A stretch of 64,000 nt of DNA, taken from Limnoperna fortunei (Eukaryota > Mollusca > Bivalvia > Mytilida > Modiolidae). The position numbers were made by a program, and so were the translations under genes. Positions 41,701-54,559 of the stretch are shown one piece after another. The notes under the pieces are model-generated. The model searched no databases. It was given only the letters and a program-made list of their open reading frames with translations, and had not been told where the DNA came from. The number at the start of each line of letters is the position of its first letter. Position 1 is the stretch's first letter. Location of the stretch: contig OX104115.1 of the NCBI GenBank assembly GCA_944474755.1, forward strand, positions 37,521,080 through 37,585,079, in the 5' to 3' direction.

Positions 41701-43167
41701 AAGAAAACATTTTTTTTATTATTTTGAAGTAATTATTTCATTTTCAACTTTACCGATGGGCTAGTAATTCTAGAAGTCCATGTGTAGTTGTATTATCTTG
41801 CTAATTATGTTTGGTGCCTGACAAAATATTGTACGACTAAAAGCAAACGGCGCACTCGATAAGTTGCATGCAATATATAATACAGATTTTCGGGTCTTTC
41901 TAGGACATTTCTTGGAATAGTTTTAATGATCTCTATTGCTTGTCAATGTTGAAAATAAGAAAAATACATCTTAATAATTGAGTTAATTGTGTGTAAAAAG
42001 TTATCCACCGAGGGGGAGCAGGTATTTTAGAAGACATTACCCATTCATGCATAACAATAAATGTATTTATTACATTATTATATTACACAATATTAACCCT
42101 TGTTCTGGATGATCGCGGAATAACCCCGGATGGTGTCGTAAAATGTTAAATACACATTTTCTTTGATCAGCGAGGCGAGAACCTGTAACATTATTAACAA
42201 CATGCGTCTTTCTCTAAATTGGACATGTATAACTTTATTGTCTTCACTAAATTACCAGATCGATTTAAACAACAGTAGATGTAGCTAAGAAAACAAACAA
42301 TACTTTTAGTTTTTTTATATTTTAATTGAAATACCAGAAAAATATAACGACTAAAACGTCAAATTTAATGTATGAAAAACTACAAAAAAACACTTACAGT
42401 TTCCGACATGATTAAAGAAATTGGCGATTTTTTATATGTATTTATTAACTTTGTCCGTATTTTAAGAAATATTATTGTACAAATATATAAAAGGGGATCG
42501 TTATTATTTCTTAAATGCGGATTTATTTTAACCATTGATAAATTCAGTTTAATAATTATAAAATAAGGACATAACAAATACAAACTAGTTCAGCAGTCTT
42601 TATTTTTTAGAAATAGATTTATTTAAACATATATTTATCTTTAACTTTACTATTTGAATAACATTAATAATCGTAAAGTGGGCGAACGCACAATCCCCAA
42701 ATAAAGAAATTTTTTGTTAAATTCCAAACATTTTCATAAAACAAAAGGAAATAAAAATATTAATCGACGGCTGCTAATGAATTAACAATAATAATGACCA
42801 GGCGTTCAGACAGTCGTATTTTCTCTAATACAACGGCGAAAATTGTCTGTTACAGACAATTTTTGACTAATACAACGGGAACGCTGTTGTGCCAGACGAA
42901 TTTCGACTGAGTCAACGAAAAAAATGACTGCTACAGACATTATTTGACTGACACAACGGACATGCCGTTGTAACAGGCAAATTTTGACTGCGTTAACGGA
43001 CAAAATGTCTGTAACAGACATAAAATGACTGTCACAGTAAAACATGCTGTCTGACACAACGTTTGCAGTCTTTTACAGAACGTTTTGCAGTCATTTACAG
43101 TCAATATCAGTCAGTTACGAAAGACGACTGCAATTGATATTTACAGTCATTTTGATAGCGAGTAGTG
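38781..43167 (-). mobile_element. CACTA-like DNA transposon, copy 2 (4.39 kb, inverted)
   Basis: Starts CACTACTGGCTA and ends GCGAGTAGTG, with the 3-bp duplication TTA (38778-38780 and 43168-43170). Subterminal arrays lie at 38,781-39,127 and 42,800-43,167. Its interior matches copies 1 and 3 in reverse order: the 'gcacgtaaatttgcaaataaaatcg' segment is near 40,000 and the interspersed repeat at 41,143-41,565. It has no extra insertions that I can see, so it is the best guide to the ancestral length. No transposase. Confidence 0.8.
41143..41565 (+). repeat. Interspersed repeat inside CACTA-like copy 2
   Basis: Begins 'attgattgattggacgtttg' and runs to 'ggtcccagcacaaactgg'. Same family as 22,676-23,035. 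Its orientation agrees with copy 2 being inverted. Confidence 0.75.
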
Positions 43168-43419
43168 TTATATACCGCATTAAAGTAAATCATAACTTAA
43201 TTTTAAAGAGAGTAATAACAAAATACAGAACACCGATGAAACAGTCAAAACTAACAATCCACAAATAAAGTCCGAGAACCTGCAACTTCAAACCATCAAC
43301 CAAAAATATAGCAACTACAACAATGGTTCTGGCTTGGTACAGGCATTTCAGAAGAAATTGTGGGTTAAACCAGGTTTTATAGTATGCTAACCACCCGCTT
43401 CCATACTGTAGAATTTGAG

Positions 43420-44870
43420 TTGGTTAGTTGATGAAAAGGGGTAGGTATCATTTACTACTAGTCAATAATAGGTGTATCCAACAATGTATCCAACAATCAT
43501 CGAAGCACATTCACTGTACACTGAATTACAAAATTGAGAAAACTATCTGTAACCAAATTTTCAAAAGAGATAGAATATTTTTCGACAAGGATGTGGTATC
43601 TAAAGAAAAACTTATTAAAGGCGGAAACGATTTTTTTTGGTAACCTTGGTCTATAAGTTTATCTCGAGGAAATAGATGGCGTTTGCAAAAATCTGTATAC
43701 TCGGTGCAAGCTCTTACACACCGTACGCAGGAGAAGCTGGAATATTGCTGCATAGGTGAGGAAAATTAATAATTTGAAATTAAAATCGTCTCGCTTGTCG
43801 TCAATTGTTGTGCTAAGATGACCGTTGGTGTCATATTCGTGGTGTAAGTCTAAAAATGATGTAGACGAAACTGTTTCATCATCAATATGTCTTTATGTAA
43901 ATTTATGAGACCTAGCTTCTGTTTCAAAAGAATACAGGAACAAATCAGCAAGGAGTGGGGCACAGTTTGTACCCATAGGAATTTCGATTGTCTGCTGAAA
44001 AACATATCTTCCAAAAGCCACAAATATGTTGTATAAACATGTTCTTCCCAATAGCATAATTTGCCTTTTGGTTCTTTAGTAGAAAAAACCTACTGTCGTA
44101 ACGTAAAACTACATATTTGTAGTCATATGTGGAAGCGAATGCTTTTTGTATGATTTCCTTAACACGGGATTTTAATTTATCGTGCGGCAAAGTAATATAA
44201 AGAGTTGAAAAATCAAACGTTCTAACAGATGAAATTTTAGATATCGATCTAGAATTTAAATCTTCCAAAAGTTCTTTTGGATTGTTTATAATCCACATAT
44301 GATTAATATTACTTCGCGAATAAACACTTTCACAGTATTTTTGTTGTCCTTCATTCACTGCAGACCCGTTTTGAAAACTCGTCGGTAGAGCTTGTAGATG
44401 AGACGGCTATGTATCTTCCATGAAAGGATTATTATGTAATTGAGGAATCCAATACAAGTATGGTAAGTCTTTGTCGTAATTAAAATTCAAAGAAGTCATG
44501 AAGGACTTATCATTTATATTAAGAATATTGCTGAATTATATCTGAATTTAATGCGAAGGAATTTTTCTTTTCTCATCAAAAAGAGGATCCGTCCGCATAA
44601 GTTTGAAAAGACGGAATGACACTATGTCGCAAATGATGCTAGTCAATCTATATTTAGATGTAAATGGCTTTTTTCTCTTTAGAATTTGTGTTAAAAAGTC
44701 TCATTACATTTACTTCATTGCTTGCTGGATAACCACTTTTGATGTTGTCATTGCAACCGAAAGGCATTGCAGCACCTAGTTCTCTGATCCAAAAATCTTC
44801 TCTCTGTTTGTGCAATGGTGTGCTGAGTAGTGGACTATTTGTATGATTGTAATTTTTTTTATGATGTATC
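43420..44870 (-). pseudogene. Penelope-like element, decayed; GIY-YIG-like part upstream of RT
   Basis: Minus-strand pieces in order: 44,820-44,690 reads REDFWIRELG, PFGCND and NVMRLF, resembling the distal part of the GIY-YIG nuclease of Penelope-like elements. 44,480-44,400 reads DLPYLYWIPQLHNNPF. 44,358-43,945 is a 137-codon frame with RTFDFSTLYITLPHDKLKSR. About 43,995-43,920, in another frame, reads IPMGTNCAPLLADLFLYSFE. 43,860-43,800 has DKRDDFNF. 43,753-43,526 has RACTEYTDFCKRH. Several frameshifts and stops make it inactive. The nuclease-first order matches the 'permuted' Penelope-like clade reported from invertebrates, not classical Penelope. The RT assignment is firm; the nuclease is from pattern memory. 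Confidence 0.75.
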
Positions 44871-47036
44871 TGATTTACAATTACGTTGCATGTGGTTTAT
44901 TTTATATTTAATGAAAGAAATTAAATGTAAACTTCGTTTGATTCCACGGTCATAAGACAAAATTGCATACAAGTTTAAATTTACAATACAATTTCTATTA
45001 TAAATATGTCATATCATGGTCAACTAGAATGTTTATCTTATATAGCTTAGAAATACATATCAGAAAGGTTTAAAGTGATCAACATCTTAAAATATGAATG
45101 TTTATAACTAATTTTGCAGGAGGTTTCAATTAATTTGAATTGGTTGAATAGTAGTTGTTTAATGTTTAAAATCATGCATATAAATGTATGCATATTGATT
45201 GTTTTAGATAGTACGGTATGTGATTTGAATGTGAATCTAATACACTTTTATTGTTGGGTATCATTATTTAATGTAATGTGATGTCATATTAAAGAAAGTG
45301 TTATGAAAGAAAAAAATTAAGGCAAATGCATTATGCTAAGAAAAAAAAACCAAAAAAACCGACGAACAATTCTCTAATTATCTGCATTTTCAAGAAGAAA
45401 ATTGCCAAATATGGTACCATGCAGATAGATATATTATGACACCATTTGTTCTATTTTGTTCAGATTGTTCCATGATATCAATCAACAAACATACCCTTAA
45501 TGAACTGAATCTTAATGCAAATATCAAATTGAAATTTAACTGTTATTTATATTTACACAATTTCTGGCTGAGTACTGTCCATGCCTGTGGACGGGTGGTC
45601 TCAAGGAAGTGTTATTCTGGTTTTGTTTAAATAAAATAAAGAAGCTAAGTATGAAGATAAATGAGATATTTGGATTATTTAACATAATTTTCGTTTTGTT
45701 AACTGGGATAAAAACTTTTTTTGAAAACATCCCCCTCACAAACAGGCGTGGCTTAATTTTAAATTATGTTTGATGAGTTATTTCACCAAAAATGACTGTT
45801 TTTTTTAAATTGGAGTATTGGATTAGTGTAGTATTTAATAATGATCATACCAAAGTCGTGGGGTTATTCCTACTTTTTTATGGCCTAACTTTTTTAGCCT
45901 AAAAGTGCTGAAAGTGTACTCATTAATAAACAGTATTAAAAACAACAAACAAATAATTAACTACTGTGGTATTCAAGCACTAACTTTTTTATAAATTTGG
46001 ATATGAATAGAACATGAATCCATTTATTTGACATTAAAGATAAGTGATATTTGACGACTTTTTTGCAGTTAGACATTGAACATGAAACACTTAACAAAAT
46101 TGATTAAAATATTTAATAAAAGTTTTCATAGAGTGTCAACTTAACTACAGAAACGATAATCAAACGTTGAAACTAGCGATTACAAAGAGATTCGTACATG
46201 CACGATTTAAATATATTCGGAAAGTAGACCTTTATAACAGCTGAACAAGTGTTGTGAACCTTTTTAAAATTACGCTCATTTTTCTATTGACACGTCTGCG
46301 TGATTTCTTCTTAAATACATTTATTTTCATAAGTAACAGCTGTAAAATCTTTCGAATGCCAACATTGATGTTCCAGGAAGAAATACTTCACAACACGTTT
46401 TTGTTTTCAACAAAAGCGGAAAATAAGTGATTGCATATTTGCTTAACGTCATTTGAGCAACAAAAATATTAAAATCGTCCCAACTTAAATCTGTGATTAG
46501 AAAATTGAAAAGAAATATTTTTGGTAATCATTTTTTTAAATGTGATAAAAATTTTAAAACACAACTACGATGTAATCTTTGTCTCAAAGTTATTATTGAA
46601 ATTTTGAGGCTGGCTAAATATGACCCCTTTACTTTTCCAGAAGAGCCCTTTGTACTTTTTCAGTATCCCAGTATTATTCCTTATCTCAAAGTCAAATGAT
46701 ATTTTTCAATGATCGTCACTAACCTTTGTAGAATATAAGTCATTTTCTACAGTGCATATCGCATCATATATTTTCAATAGAAAAACATGCAGTTAGATAA
46801 TTCACTTTTTGTGTTGAATAAAAGATTTAAATAGCTAGTAATCACTTGATCAATTGTCAATTAATTGTGCAGTCTATGTAACGTATAATCTGACAACAAT
46901 CAATTGAAAAATATTGATTTGGCTAAACAGAAGAATTTTACGAATATATTTGTATGATTAACAAATATATGTGCAGATCAAGGTAAAATGTTATACGTCT
47001 AAGAAAGATTTTAAAGGTAAGTAAACTTTCACTACT
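44871..47036. other. Spacer between the Penelope-like remnant and CACTA-like copy 3
   Basis: AT-rich with only short motif-free ORFs. The N-terminal end of the Penelope-like element may extend a little into it. Confidence 0.4.
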
Positions 47037-48194
47037 GGCTAAAAAAATGACTGTAAATACCAGTTGCAGTCGTTTTTCGTCTGTCACTGACTGAGATTGA
47101 CTGCAAATGACTGCAAAAATGTCTGTAAAAGACTGCAACGTTGTGTCAGAAAATAATTTTTACTGTGGCAGTCATTTTATGCCTGTCACAGACATATTTT
47201 GTCCGTCACAGACATTTTTTCCGTTGGAACAGTCATTTTATGTCTGTAACAACGGCGTATCCGTTGTATCAGTCAAAAAATGTCTGTTGCAGTCATTTTT
47301 TCCGTTGACTCAGTCGAAAATCGTCTGTCACAGACATTTTCTCCGTTGTATCAGTCAAAAAATGTCTGTCACAGACATTTTCTCCGTTGTATCAGACAAA
47401 ATACGACTGTCATAACGCCTGGTAATTATTATTGTTAATTTATTAACTGCCGCCGATTAATATTTTTTATTTCACTTGTTTTATGAAAATTTTCGGAATT
47501 AAACAAAAAATATCTCTATTTGAAAATAGTACGTTCGCACAATTACGATTACAAATGTTATTTAAATAGTAATGTTAAAGGTAAATGTATGTTTAAATAA
47601 ATCTGTTTCTAAAAATTGAGGACTGCTGAAAATGTTAGCATTTGTTCAGTCCTTATTTATAATTATTACACTGAATTTATCAATGGTTTACTTACACATC
47701 TGGCATGTCTGGTGAAATTAAAACCCGCATTAAAGCCATAACAACGGTCTCATTGGAAACATTTGTACAATAATGTTTTCTTAAAACACGGACAAAGTTT
47801 AAAAAAAAAATTCATATAATAAAATCGCCAATTTCTGTAATTATGGCGGAAACTGTTAGTATTTTATTTAGTACGGATACATACATTAAATTGTGACATT
47901 TTAGTCGTTATATTTTTTCTGTCTTTCAATATTAAATATTAAAAAAACAAAATTATGTTTGTTTTCTAATCTACTGCCGTTTAAATGGATCTGGTAATTT
48001 AGTTACGACTATGAAATTGTACGTGTACAATTAAAAAGAATGATACATGTTGTTAATTAGTTTACAGGTAATCTCGCCTCGCTACCTCACTGATCAAAGA
48101 TAATGTGTATAATACATTTTGCGACATGATCGGTGTTTTTCCGCGACCATGCAGAACATGGTTGATATTGTGTAATATAATAATGTAATAAATG

Positions 48195-48709
48195 GAGCTA
48201 TGTGAATAGCATGTTTTATGCTGACGAATGTATTTCTACAATTTGAATTTCCATCCACTCTGCTAAATTTACTTTATGTCGTATTGCGTTTTGATTGGTG
48301 GAATATATAATTAGATTTCTGACCAAAACGTAAACAAAGCTTTAATGCCAGCTCATCAATATTTTTGTATTCCCGCCATCCATCCCCTTCTCCTCCCTAT
48401 TATTTAAGACTGAATGCTGTCTGTTTTAAATCTTGTGTTGAACTCATTATCTTGCTATTCTCCATATGTGCAGTTTGTATGTATTTTTACATCTATTGAT
48501 TGTTATCCCCCTTTTCGGCCATTAGTATTATGTAATGTTATATAACGGATTTTATTATATATGTGTCAAAGTTCATCTTAGTATCTTTTATGTCATTATT
48601 GTATATATTTTACATTAACCTCATAAATTAGTCAATCATCATATCTTTGTTTTTGTGACTTCATGCATCGGGCCCATTGGTTCTGTTAGGAATGAGGAGG
48701 GCCTAAATA
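48195..48709. mobile_element. Unclassified 515-bp insertion in CACTA-like copy 3
   Basis: Copy 1 reads 'gtaataaat|acatttatag' without a break. Here about 515 bp separates the two halves, with AAAT repeated at both edges. The insert is non-coding. It may be a short DNA element or a truncated LINE; I see neither poly-A nor clear inverted ends. Confidence 0.6.
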
Positions 48710-49159
48710 CATTTATAGTTATGGATGAATGTGTACTGTCTTCTAAAATACTTGTTCCTGCCCCCCCCCCCCCCTCCACCCGTGGTAAATTATGAAATAA
48801 AATTAATATATATATATGAACTTTGTACACTCAAAACACTAATTGTAAAGGTGTACTTTTCTTATTGTCAACTTTGACAAGCAATGGAGATCATTAAAAT
48901 TATTACAAAGAAATGCCCCGGAAAGACCCGACGATCTGTATATATATAGCATGCAACTGAATCGAGTGCGCCGTTTGCTTTTAGTCGTACAATATTATGT
49001 CAAGCACGAAACATAATAAGCAGGAGAATTAAACTACACAGGGACTTTAGAATTACTAGCCCATCGGTATAGTTTAATAAGAAAATGAAATTATTACTTC
49101 AATATAATTTTAAAAATGTATTTTTGAAAAAGTTGTACACGTTGTTGATACAATTATTT

Positions 49160-51680
49160 CTACTTGTAGTGTAGACCCTCTAGTTGTAGTGTTAGGGTTA
49201 GGGTTAGGTCATCATACGGAAAGCCTGACCGCTGACCGTAGTGGGTAACGTGTTTGAAGGCATAACAGTAGTAAATGTGTACCAGTAACAAGTTACCAGA
49301 TTGTGTACCCTACATTAAGTACAGTACTGAATACTTCGTTGTGTTCTGATTTGGTAAATAGTGGTTACATGTGTACAATTTTTTAGCTGTAAGCTCCTGC
49401 ATCAATTAAGTTTTAAAAAGTGGTAAAATTTTTCTCAGATCTTGCAAGATAAAATTTTGGTAATTTTTTAAACAATGTAGTATTTTTACATTCACTGCAT
49501 TAGAAATTGCCTGTAAAAGTGGGAGCGTCTCAAAATGTTCTAACTAGCGAAAAAAGGAATTGGTCACGGATATATATGGCATATATTTTTTAAATGGTAA
49601 ATGAAAGTTTATTAATTTCCTAGTCCAGGTAAATGCTGATCAATGTTAGAAAGGTATGCAAATCACAGAAATGTTAGTGTTTTCGACTATAGCCAAACAT
49701 TTACTACTGTGGTACCTATATGTCAGATATAGTTTTGTGGATTTTTAATTCTGAGAGTACATCAAGGTTATTTTTTGCATAGATTGTGGTATCTCTTGTT
49801 AAAACTAACTGAAGGCATTACTCAAAAAGAAGGTATTGTCTAATAGACACCATAAAAACTGCTAAGTCAGCACTTTTTGCATTTTTCTATATACACATAT
49901 TAAAAAACCACACACAATCACAGGAAAGTGTTCTCCTGTCTTTATTCCATTTTAACTTTCTTTCTGTATGGTCATCTTTACTTTTCGCAATGAATTGGGC
50001 ATATTCATGGGCATAAAATTAAATTTGGATAAAAACAATTAGGCCAAAAATAAGGTAAATTTCAACAGTACTGATCAAGTTAAAATTTGTATCATTTTCT
50101 CCCCAAGTTTTGATATGACAATTAAAACCTTTGGCTGAAAACTAGATTTTGTCCCCAATTGCTGAATTTATGGCCACACTTAAGCAAATTAATAGGAACA
50201 AGTTCAATTTTTTTAAAAATATTAGTCCAAAATAAGCAAAAATTAGCCAAAAATGGTAATGAATTGTCTATAAAAGTGATTATTATGCACATGATTTAAC
50301 AAAACCTGTTCAACAGATGGTTTGTAAAGGCATAATAAGGGTCAAAATATCCAACTTAAAAGAGAAAACAGATTTCCTTTACTTAAGTAGAATTTTTTGT
50401 GGAATTTAGTGTTATCAACAGCCTTGGACTGAAATATCGGTACTTTTATTTTGCACTAATTGAAGGTATAAAACAGGTTAAATTAAAATTTGTTCATTTA
50501 TTTGTACTTGTTTAATAGGTTTTCTTGTCTAAAAGCACCATCTTGTTAATTTGAAGCCACTTTGAAACAATTTAGGGGACAATATGGCATAGTTTAAAAG
50601 ATGGAGTGGTCAGCTATTTGAAAGCCACCATATCTTAGTGTGCCAGCATAGATTGGGCTGGCCAATAGTATAATATAGGGCTAGTGCATTTAAAAGGTAT
50701 CTGTTATAGAACTTTGATATTATTTTCTAATTTAAAAGTGCAGGGGCAGTGACAGATATGCAAATTTTTATTCTGAAGATGTCTTCAAACACATGTTATA
50801 TACATATGCAATTTTTCTCCTTGGGTAGGGCTAAAGAATAGAAGAATTTTTCAAGAACACTTTGAATACAAATATATCTTTTATTGATTTTAATTCAAAT
50901 ATGACCTATCAACTTGATGTAGAAATATTGGCTAAATTGGTTCTCTTGCAAACTTGGTATAGGCATAACAGTAGTAAATGTGTACCAGTAACAAGTTACC
51001 AGATTGTGTACCCTACATTAAGTACAGTACTGAATACTTCGTTGTGTTCTGATTTGGTAAATAGTGGTTACATGTGTACAATTTTTTAGCTGTAAGCTCC
51101 TGCATCAATTAAGTTTTAAAAAGTGGTAAAATTTTTCTCAGATCTTGCAAGATAAAATTTTGGTAATTTTTTAAACAATGTAGTATTTTTACATTCACTG
51201 CATTAGAAATTGCCTGTAAAAGTGGGAGCGTCTCAAAATGTTCTAACTAGCGAAAAAAGGAATTGGTCACGGATATATATGGCATATATTTTTTAAATGG
51301 TAAATGAAAGTTTATTAATTTCCTAGTCCAGGTAAATGCTGATCAATGTTAGAAAGGCATGCAAATCACAGAAATGTTAGTGTTTTCGACTATAGCCAAA
51401 CATTTACTACTGTGCTACCTGAAGATTGCCACTCCCCTAGCACGATAAAGCCCCTTTTGCAGATTTGAAAAAAGAGTAGGCTCATTGTAGCTGCTACAAA
51501 AGGCTAAATTCTCCTCCCCTACACAAAACTTCATATTTTTCCAGTGGCAGTCTAAATTGTGTTACTTGTGTCCCACCCCGCCTCCTTTTCGTTGATTAAT
51601 TGTTTGTTTACTTAGTCTTATCCTGAATATCGCTGAAATACTACTTGCTGGACGTAAAACAAACATCCGATCAAACTTAT
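49160..51680 (-). repeat. Interspersed repeat of CACTA-like copy 3, split and partly deleted
   Basis: Pieces at about 49,160-49,258 and 51,420-51,680 are the two parts of the repeat seen whole at 33,690-34,120. They are separated by the 2,161-bp insertion. About 180 bp of the proximal half is missing, and 'gttagggttagggttaggt' sits at 49,190-49,208 in its place. Confidence 0.7.
49259..51419. mobile_element. 2,161-bp element with 458-bp direct terminal repeats
   Basis: Terminal repeats 49259-49716 and 50962-51419 have equal length and differ at only two positions I can see, so insertion is recent. Target duplication TGAA (49255-49258 and 51420-51423); the empty site is preserved in copy 1 as gtttgaagattgcc. 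Each repeat starts GGCATAACAGTAGTAAATGT, and its end reads, in complement, GGTAGCACAGTAGTAAATGT. Each therefore carries its own 20-bp inverted ends, and they lack the usual TG...CA of LTRs. The 1,246-bp interior has no ORF above 75 codons, and I see no primer-binding site. It could be a non-autonomous LTR element of unusual type, or two DNA elements mobilising the DNA between them. Confidence 0.8.
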
Positions 51681-51847
51681 CTATCTATTTCGGTAATAAT
51701 TGGATATCACATCGTTTAGTTTGAATTCTAACACATTATTTATGCGATTTCATTACCACACTTGGACTATTGATTTATTAAAAACAAACCTTTAATATAT
51801 TTGAAAGGTGTAAGTTTTCATATTTTAATACACGCTTAATATTTATT

Positions 51848-52105
51848 GTATTGAATGGTGTTTTAACGCCACTTTCAGCAATTTTTCAGCTATTTCATTG
51901 CGTCCAGTTTTTATTGGAGGAGGAAGCCGGATTACCAGGAAAGAACCCCAGAACTGCGGTACGAAAACTGGCAATCCTTGTCAATTAAGATTGGAGTCGA
52001 GTACACCCTGCCTGCAGTGAGAATCGAACCCGCAATCTCAGTGTTGACAGACCACGTGATCAATTGTAGACGAACTTCCTTGACCACTCGGCCACCGAGG
52101 CCCCC
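51848..52105 (-). mobile_element. tRNA-derived SINE, full-length copy
   Basis: On the minus strand it starts with a tRNA-like head (GGCCTCGGTGGCCGAGTGGT, containing an A box), then a B box (GGTTCGATTC). It continues through a shared body and ends 'gcgttaaaacaccattcaa'. A target duplication of about 12 bp, (t/a)aatatttatt, flanks it. It is inserted in CACTA-like copy 3. The head suggests a class II tRNA (Leu/Ser type) ancestor. Confidence 0.88.
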
Positions 52106-54559
52106 TAAATATTTATTAAAGAATTTAAAAGATCGTGTGCACAATAATATACTTTAGTTTTTTTATTTCAGTTCTGAGTGTCGTTTTTTAAAATCTGAAC
52201 TACAGTATTATTGTTAATTTTGTTAATTACAATAACCGAAAACAATACAGGTCGTGTATATGTCTTTGAAGTGTATTTATTACTTGTGTACATATGCGCA
52301 GGGACAATGTTCGTGTGTACTCGAACCAGTAAAAACTAAAAGAAGTCCGATTTTCAAATTCCTTTATTCAAATTTATAATGGTTCATTTCGTTTTATGAT
52401 GTAAAAACCTTATTCACCTCTCGATAGAATAAAGGAAAACCCTACCATGCAAGCTAGAGAAGCCATGCTTCAGTGTTACTAACTGGCTGAATATGTATTG
52501 GCCCTTGTATTGATTCTAGGTTGAATGTATAGATCCCGAGACCCGTAGGGTCCAGGGCCAATACGACTGACCGATAATCGATAAACAGCCAATACAGACG
52601 CCAGTTCGTAACAATTTTAATTAAATAAAGTAAAATTCGTTTCGCTAGCCTGTATGAACAGTCCGTATGACTAGCCAATCTATCATATGCTGGAAGGAGT
52701 CACGAAATAGCTTACTGGTCCAGAAGACCGGAGTTGAGATAGTATCGGGTAATACAACTTTCGGTATGGCCCTGCGGTTTGAACAATAAAAAGTTATTAA
52801 CCTTTTTATATTAGTACAGTGATCAAATATTAATCATCCCTATATTAATAAATTAGGGCCAATTTTACGTATTATTTAATGATATATGTTCTACGATAGA
52901 AAAACAATTTACGTTTAACCATATACTAACGATGTACGAACGTCGTACGAACGATAAAAGCCCGATGTACGAACGATAACATCGTTAATTAATGTTAGAA
53001 CTCAAATTTGCAAATAACATCGTACAACATTTGGGGAAAGCTTTTGCAAAGGAGACGATTTGTATATTTATTTTAGAAACCATAAACTTTAACTGTGTGT
53101 TGCCTAAAATTTCCGTTTCTTTTTACAGTGACACCGAAACTGTCAGACACAGTTATATTTGTATATACTATATATTATACTTACAACTGGTCACTGGACA
53201 TATATCGAATGATTTTTCTCGAATACATGTCAACTTTGTACGAAACGGCGCACTCGATTCAGTTTCATTCGATAAAGTGTGGGTCCGTTATTTGTTCTGT
53301 GGAGCTTTGCCTTTCTATGGTATGATTTTAGAGTCTATGTAGACAATTAAAAATAAACACCTTTAATGTTTGTCTGTAGAACAAAAGGGGTTGAAGTTTA
53401 CTTACAAGATAACCATACAATCTATAACTGTAAATGTATTTGGTCCGTAAAAAACGCAAACTACTAGTATAGTTTTTACCATTTTTTTTATTTTGTAGCT
53501 TTAGAGATATTTGCATATTTATCTGCACGTGCCGATTTTAGTATCGTTAATTACCGGTCACCTGTGTAATATTTTCACATGATGCGGCCCAATGTTTCAT
53601 AAACGTGAACTTTAATCAGTGAGGAGGGATTACTAGTAACATAATTAACCACATGTGTCCTTCTTTAAATCGGAAGCGCCCCGTGGACATCAACAACTTT
53701 ATAATGTTAACTGAATTACCTGATATTTTAAACAATAGAAAACAAACATGATTTGATTATTTTTTAAAATTAAATATTGTATTTAAAAGAGCTAAACATA
53801 TTTATACTAACTATAATTGTAAAATAATTTTCGACATAACTTAATAAATAAGCGATGTCATCATATTTTGTTTAACTTTGTTTGCAGAAATATTATTATA
53901 AAAATGTAGAAGATAATCAAATTTCCAATATATGTTTTTGTTGAATTCCGAACATTTTCATAAAATAACTTGACATTTAGAAAATCAATCGACGGGTTAC
54001 AAACAATACAAATAATAATTACCAGGCGTTAAAACATTTATAATCGTAAATTGTGCGAGAGATCAATTTCCAAATAGAATTTTTTTTGTTTAATTCCGAA
54101 TATTTTCATAAAAGAAACTAAAATTTAAAATATAAATCGGCCGCTGTTAATAAATTAACAATAATAATTACCAGGCGTTGTGACAGTCGTATTTTGTCTG
54201 ATACAACGGAGAAAATGTCTGTGACAGACATTTTTTGACTGATACAACGGTAGCGCCGTTGTAACAGACGATTTTCGACTGAGTCAACGGAACAAATGTC
54301 TGCGACAAACATTTTTTTTTGACTGATACAACGGATACGCCGTTGTAACAGACATAAATGACTGCGCCAACGGAAAAAAATGTCTGTGACGGACAAAATA
54401 TGTCTGTGACATACATAAAATGACTGTCACAGTAAAAATTATTGTCTGACACAAGCGTTTGCAGACATTTTTGCAGTCGTTTGCAGTCAATATGAGTCAG
54501 TGACAGACGAAAAACGACTGCAACCGTATTTACAGTCATTGTTTTAGCCAGTAGTGTTT

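Larger units (their letters stand above)
47040..54556 (+). mobile_element. CACTA-like DNA transposon, copy 3 (7.5 kb with nested insertions)
   Basis: Ends CACTACTGGCTA / TAGCCAGTAGTG with the 3-bp duplication TTT (47037-47039 and 54557-54559). Subterminal arrays lie at 47,040-47,420 and 54,172-54,556. The interior is collinear with copy 1. Removing a 515-bp insert (about 48,195-48,709), the 2,161-bp terminal-repeat element (49,259-51,419) and a SINE (51,848-52,105) leaves about 4.6 kb, close to copy 2. No transposase ORF. Confidence 0.8.

Noticed and set aside
51932..52144. 70-codon minus-strand ORF
   Set aside because: It falls entirely over the SINE and its flank. The peptide is translated SINE sequence.
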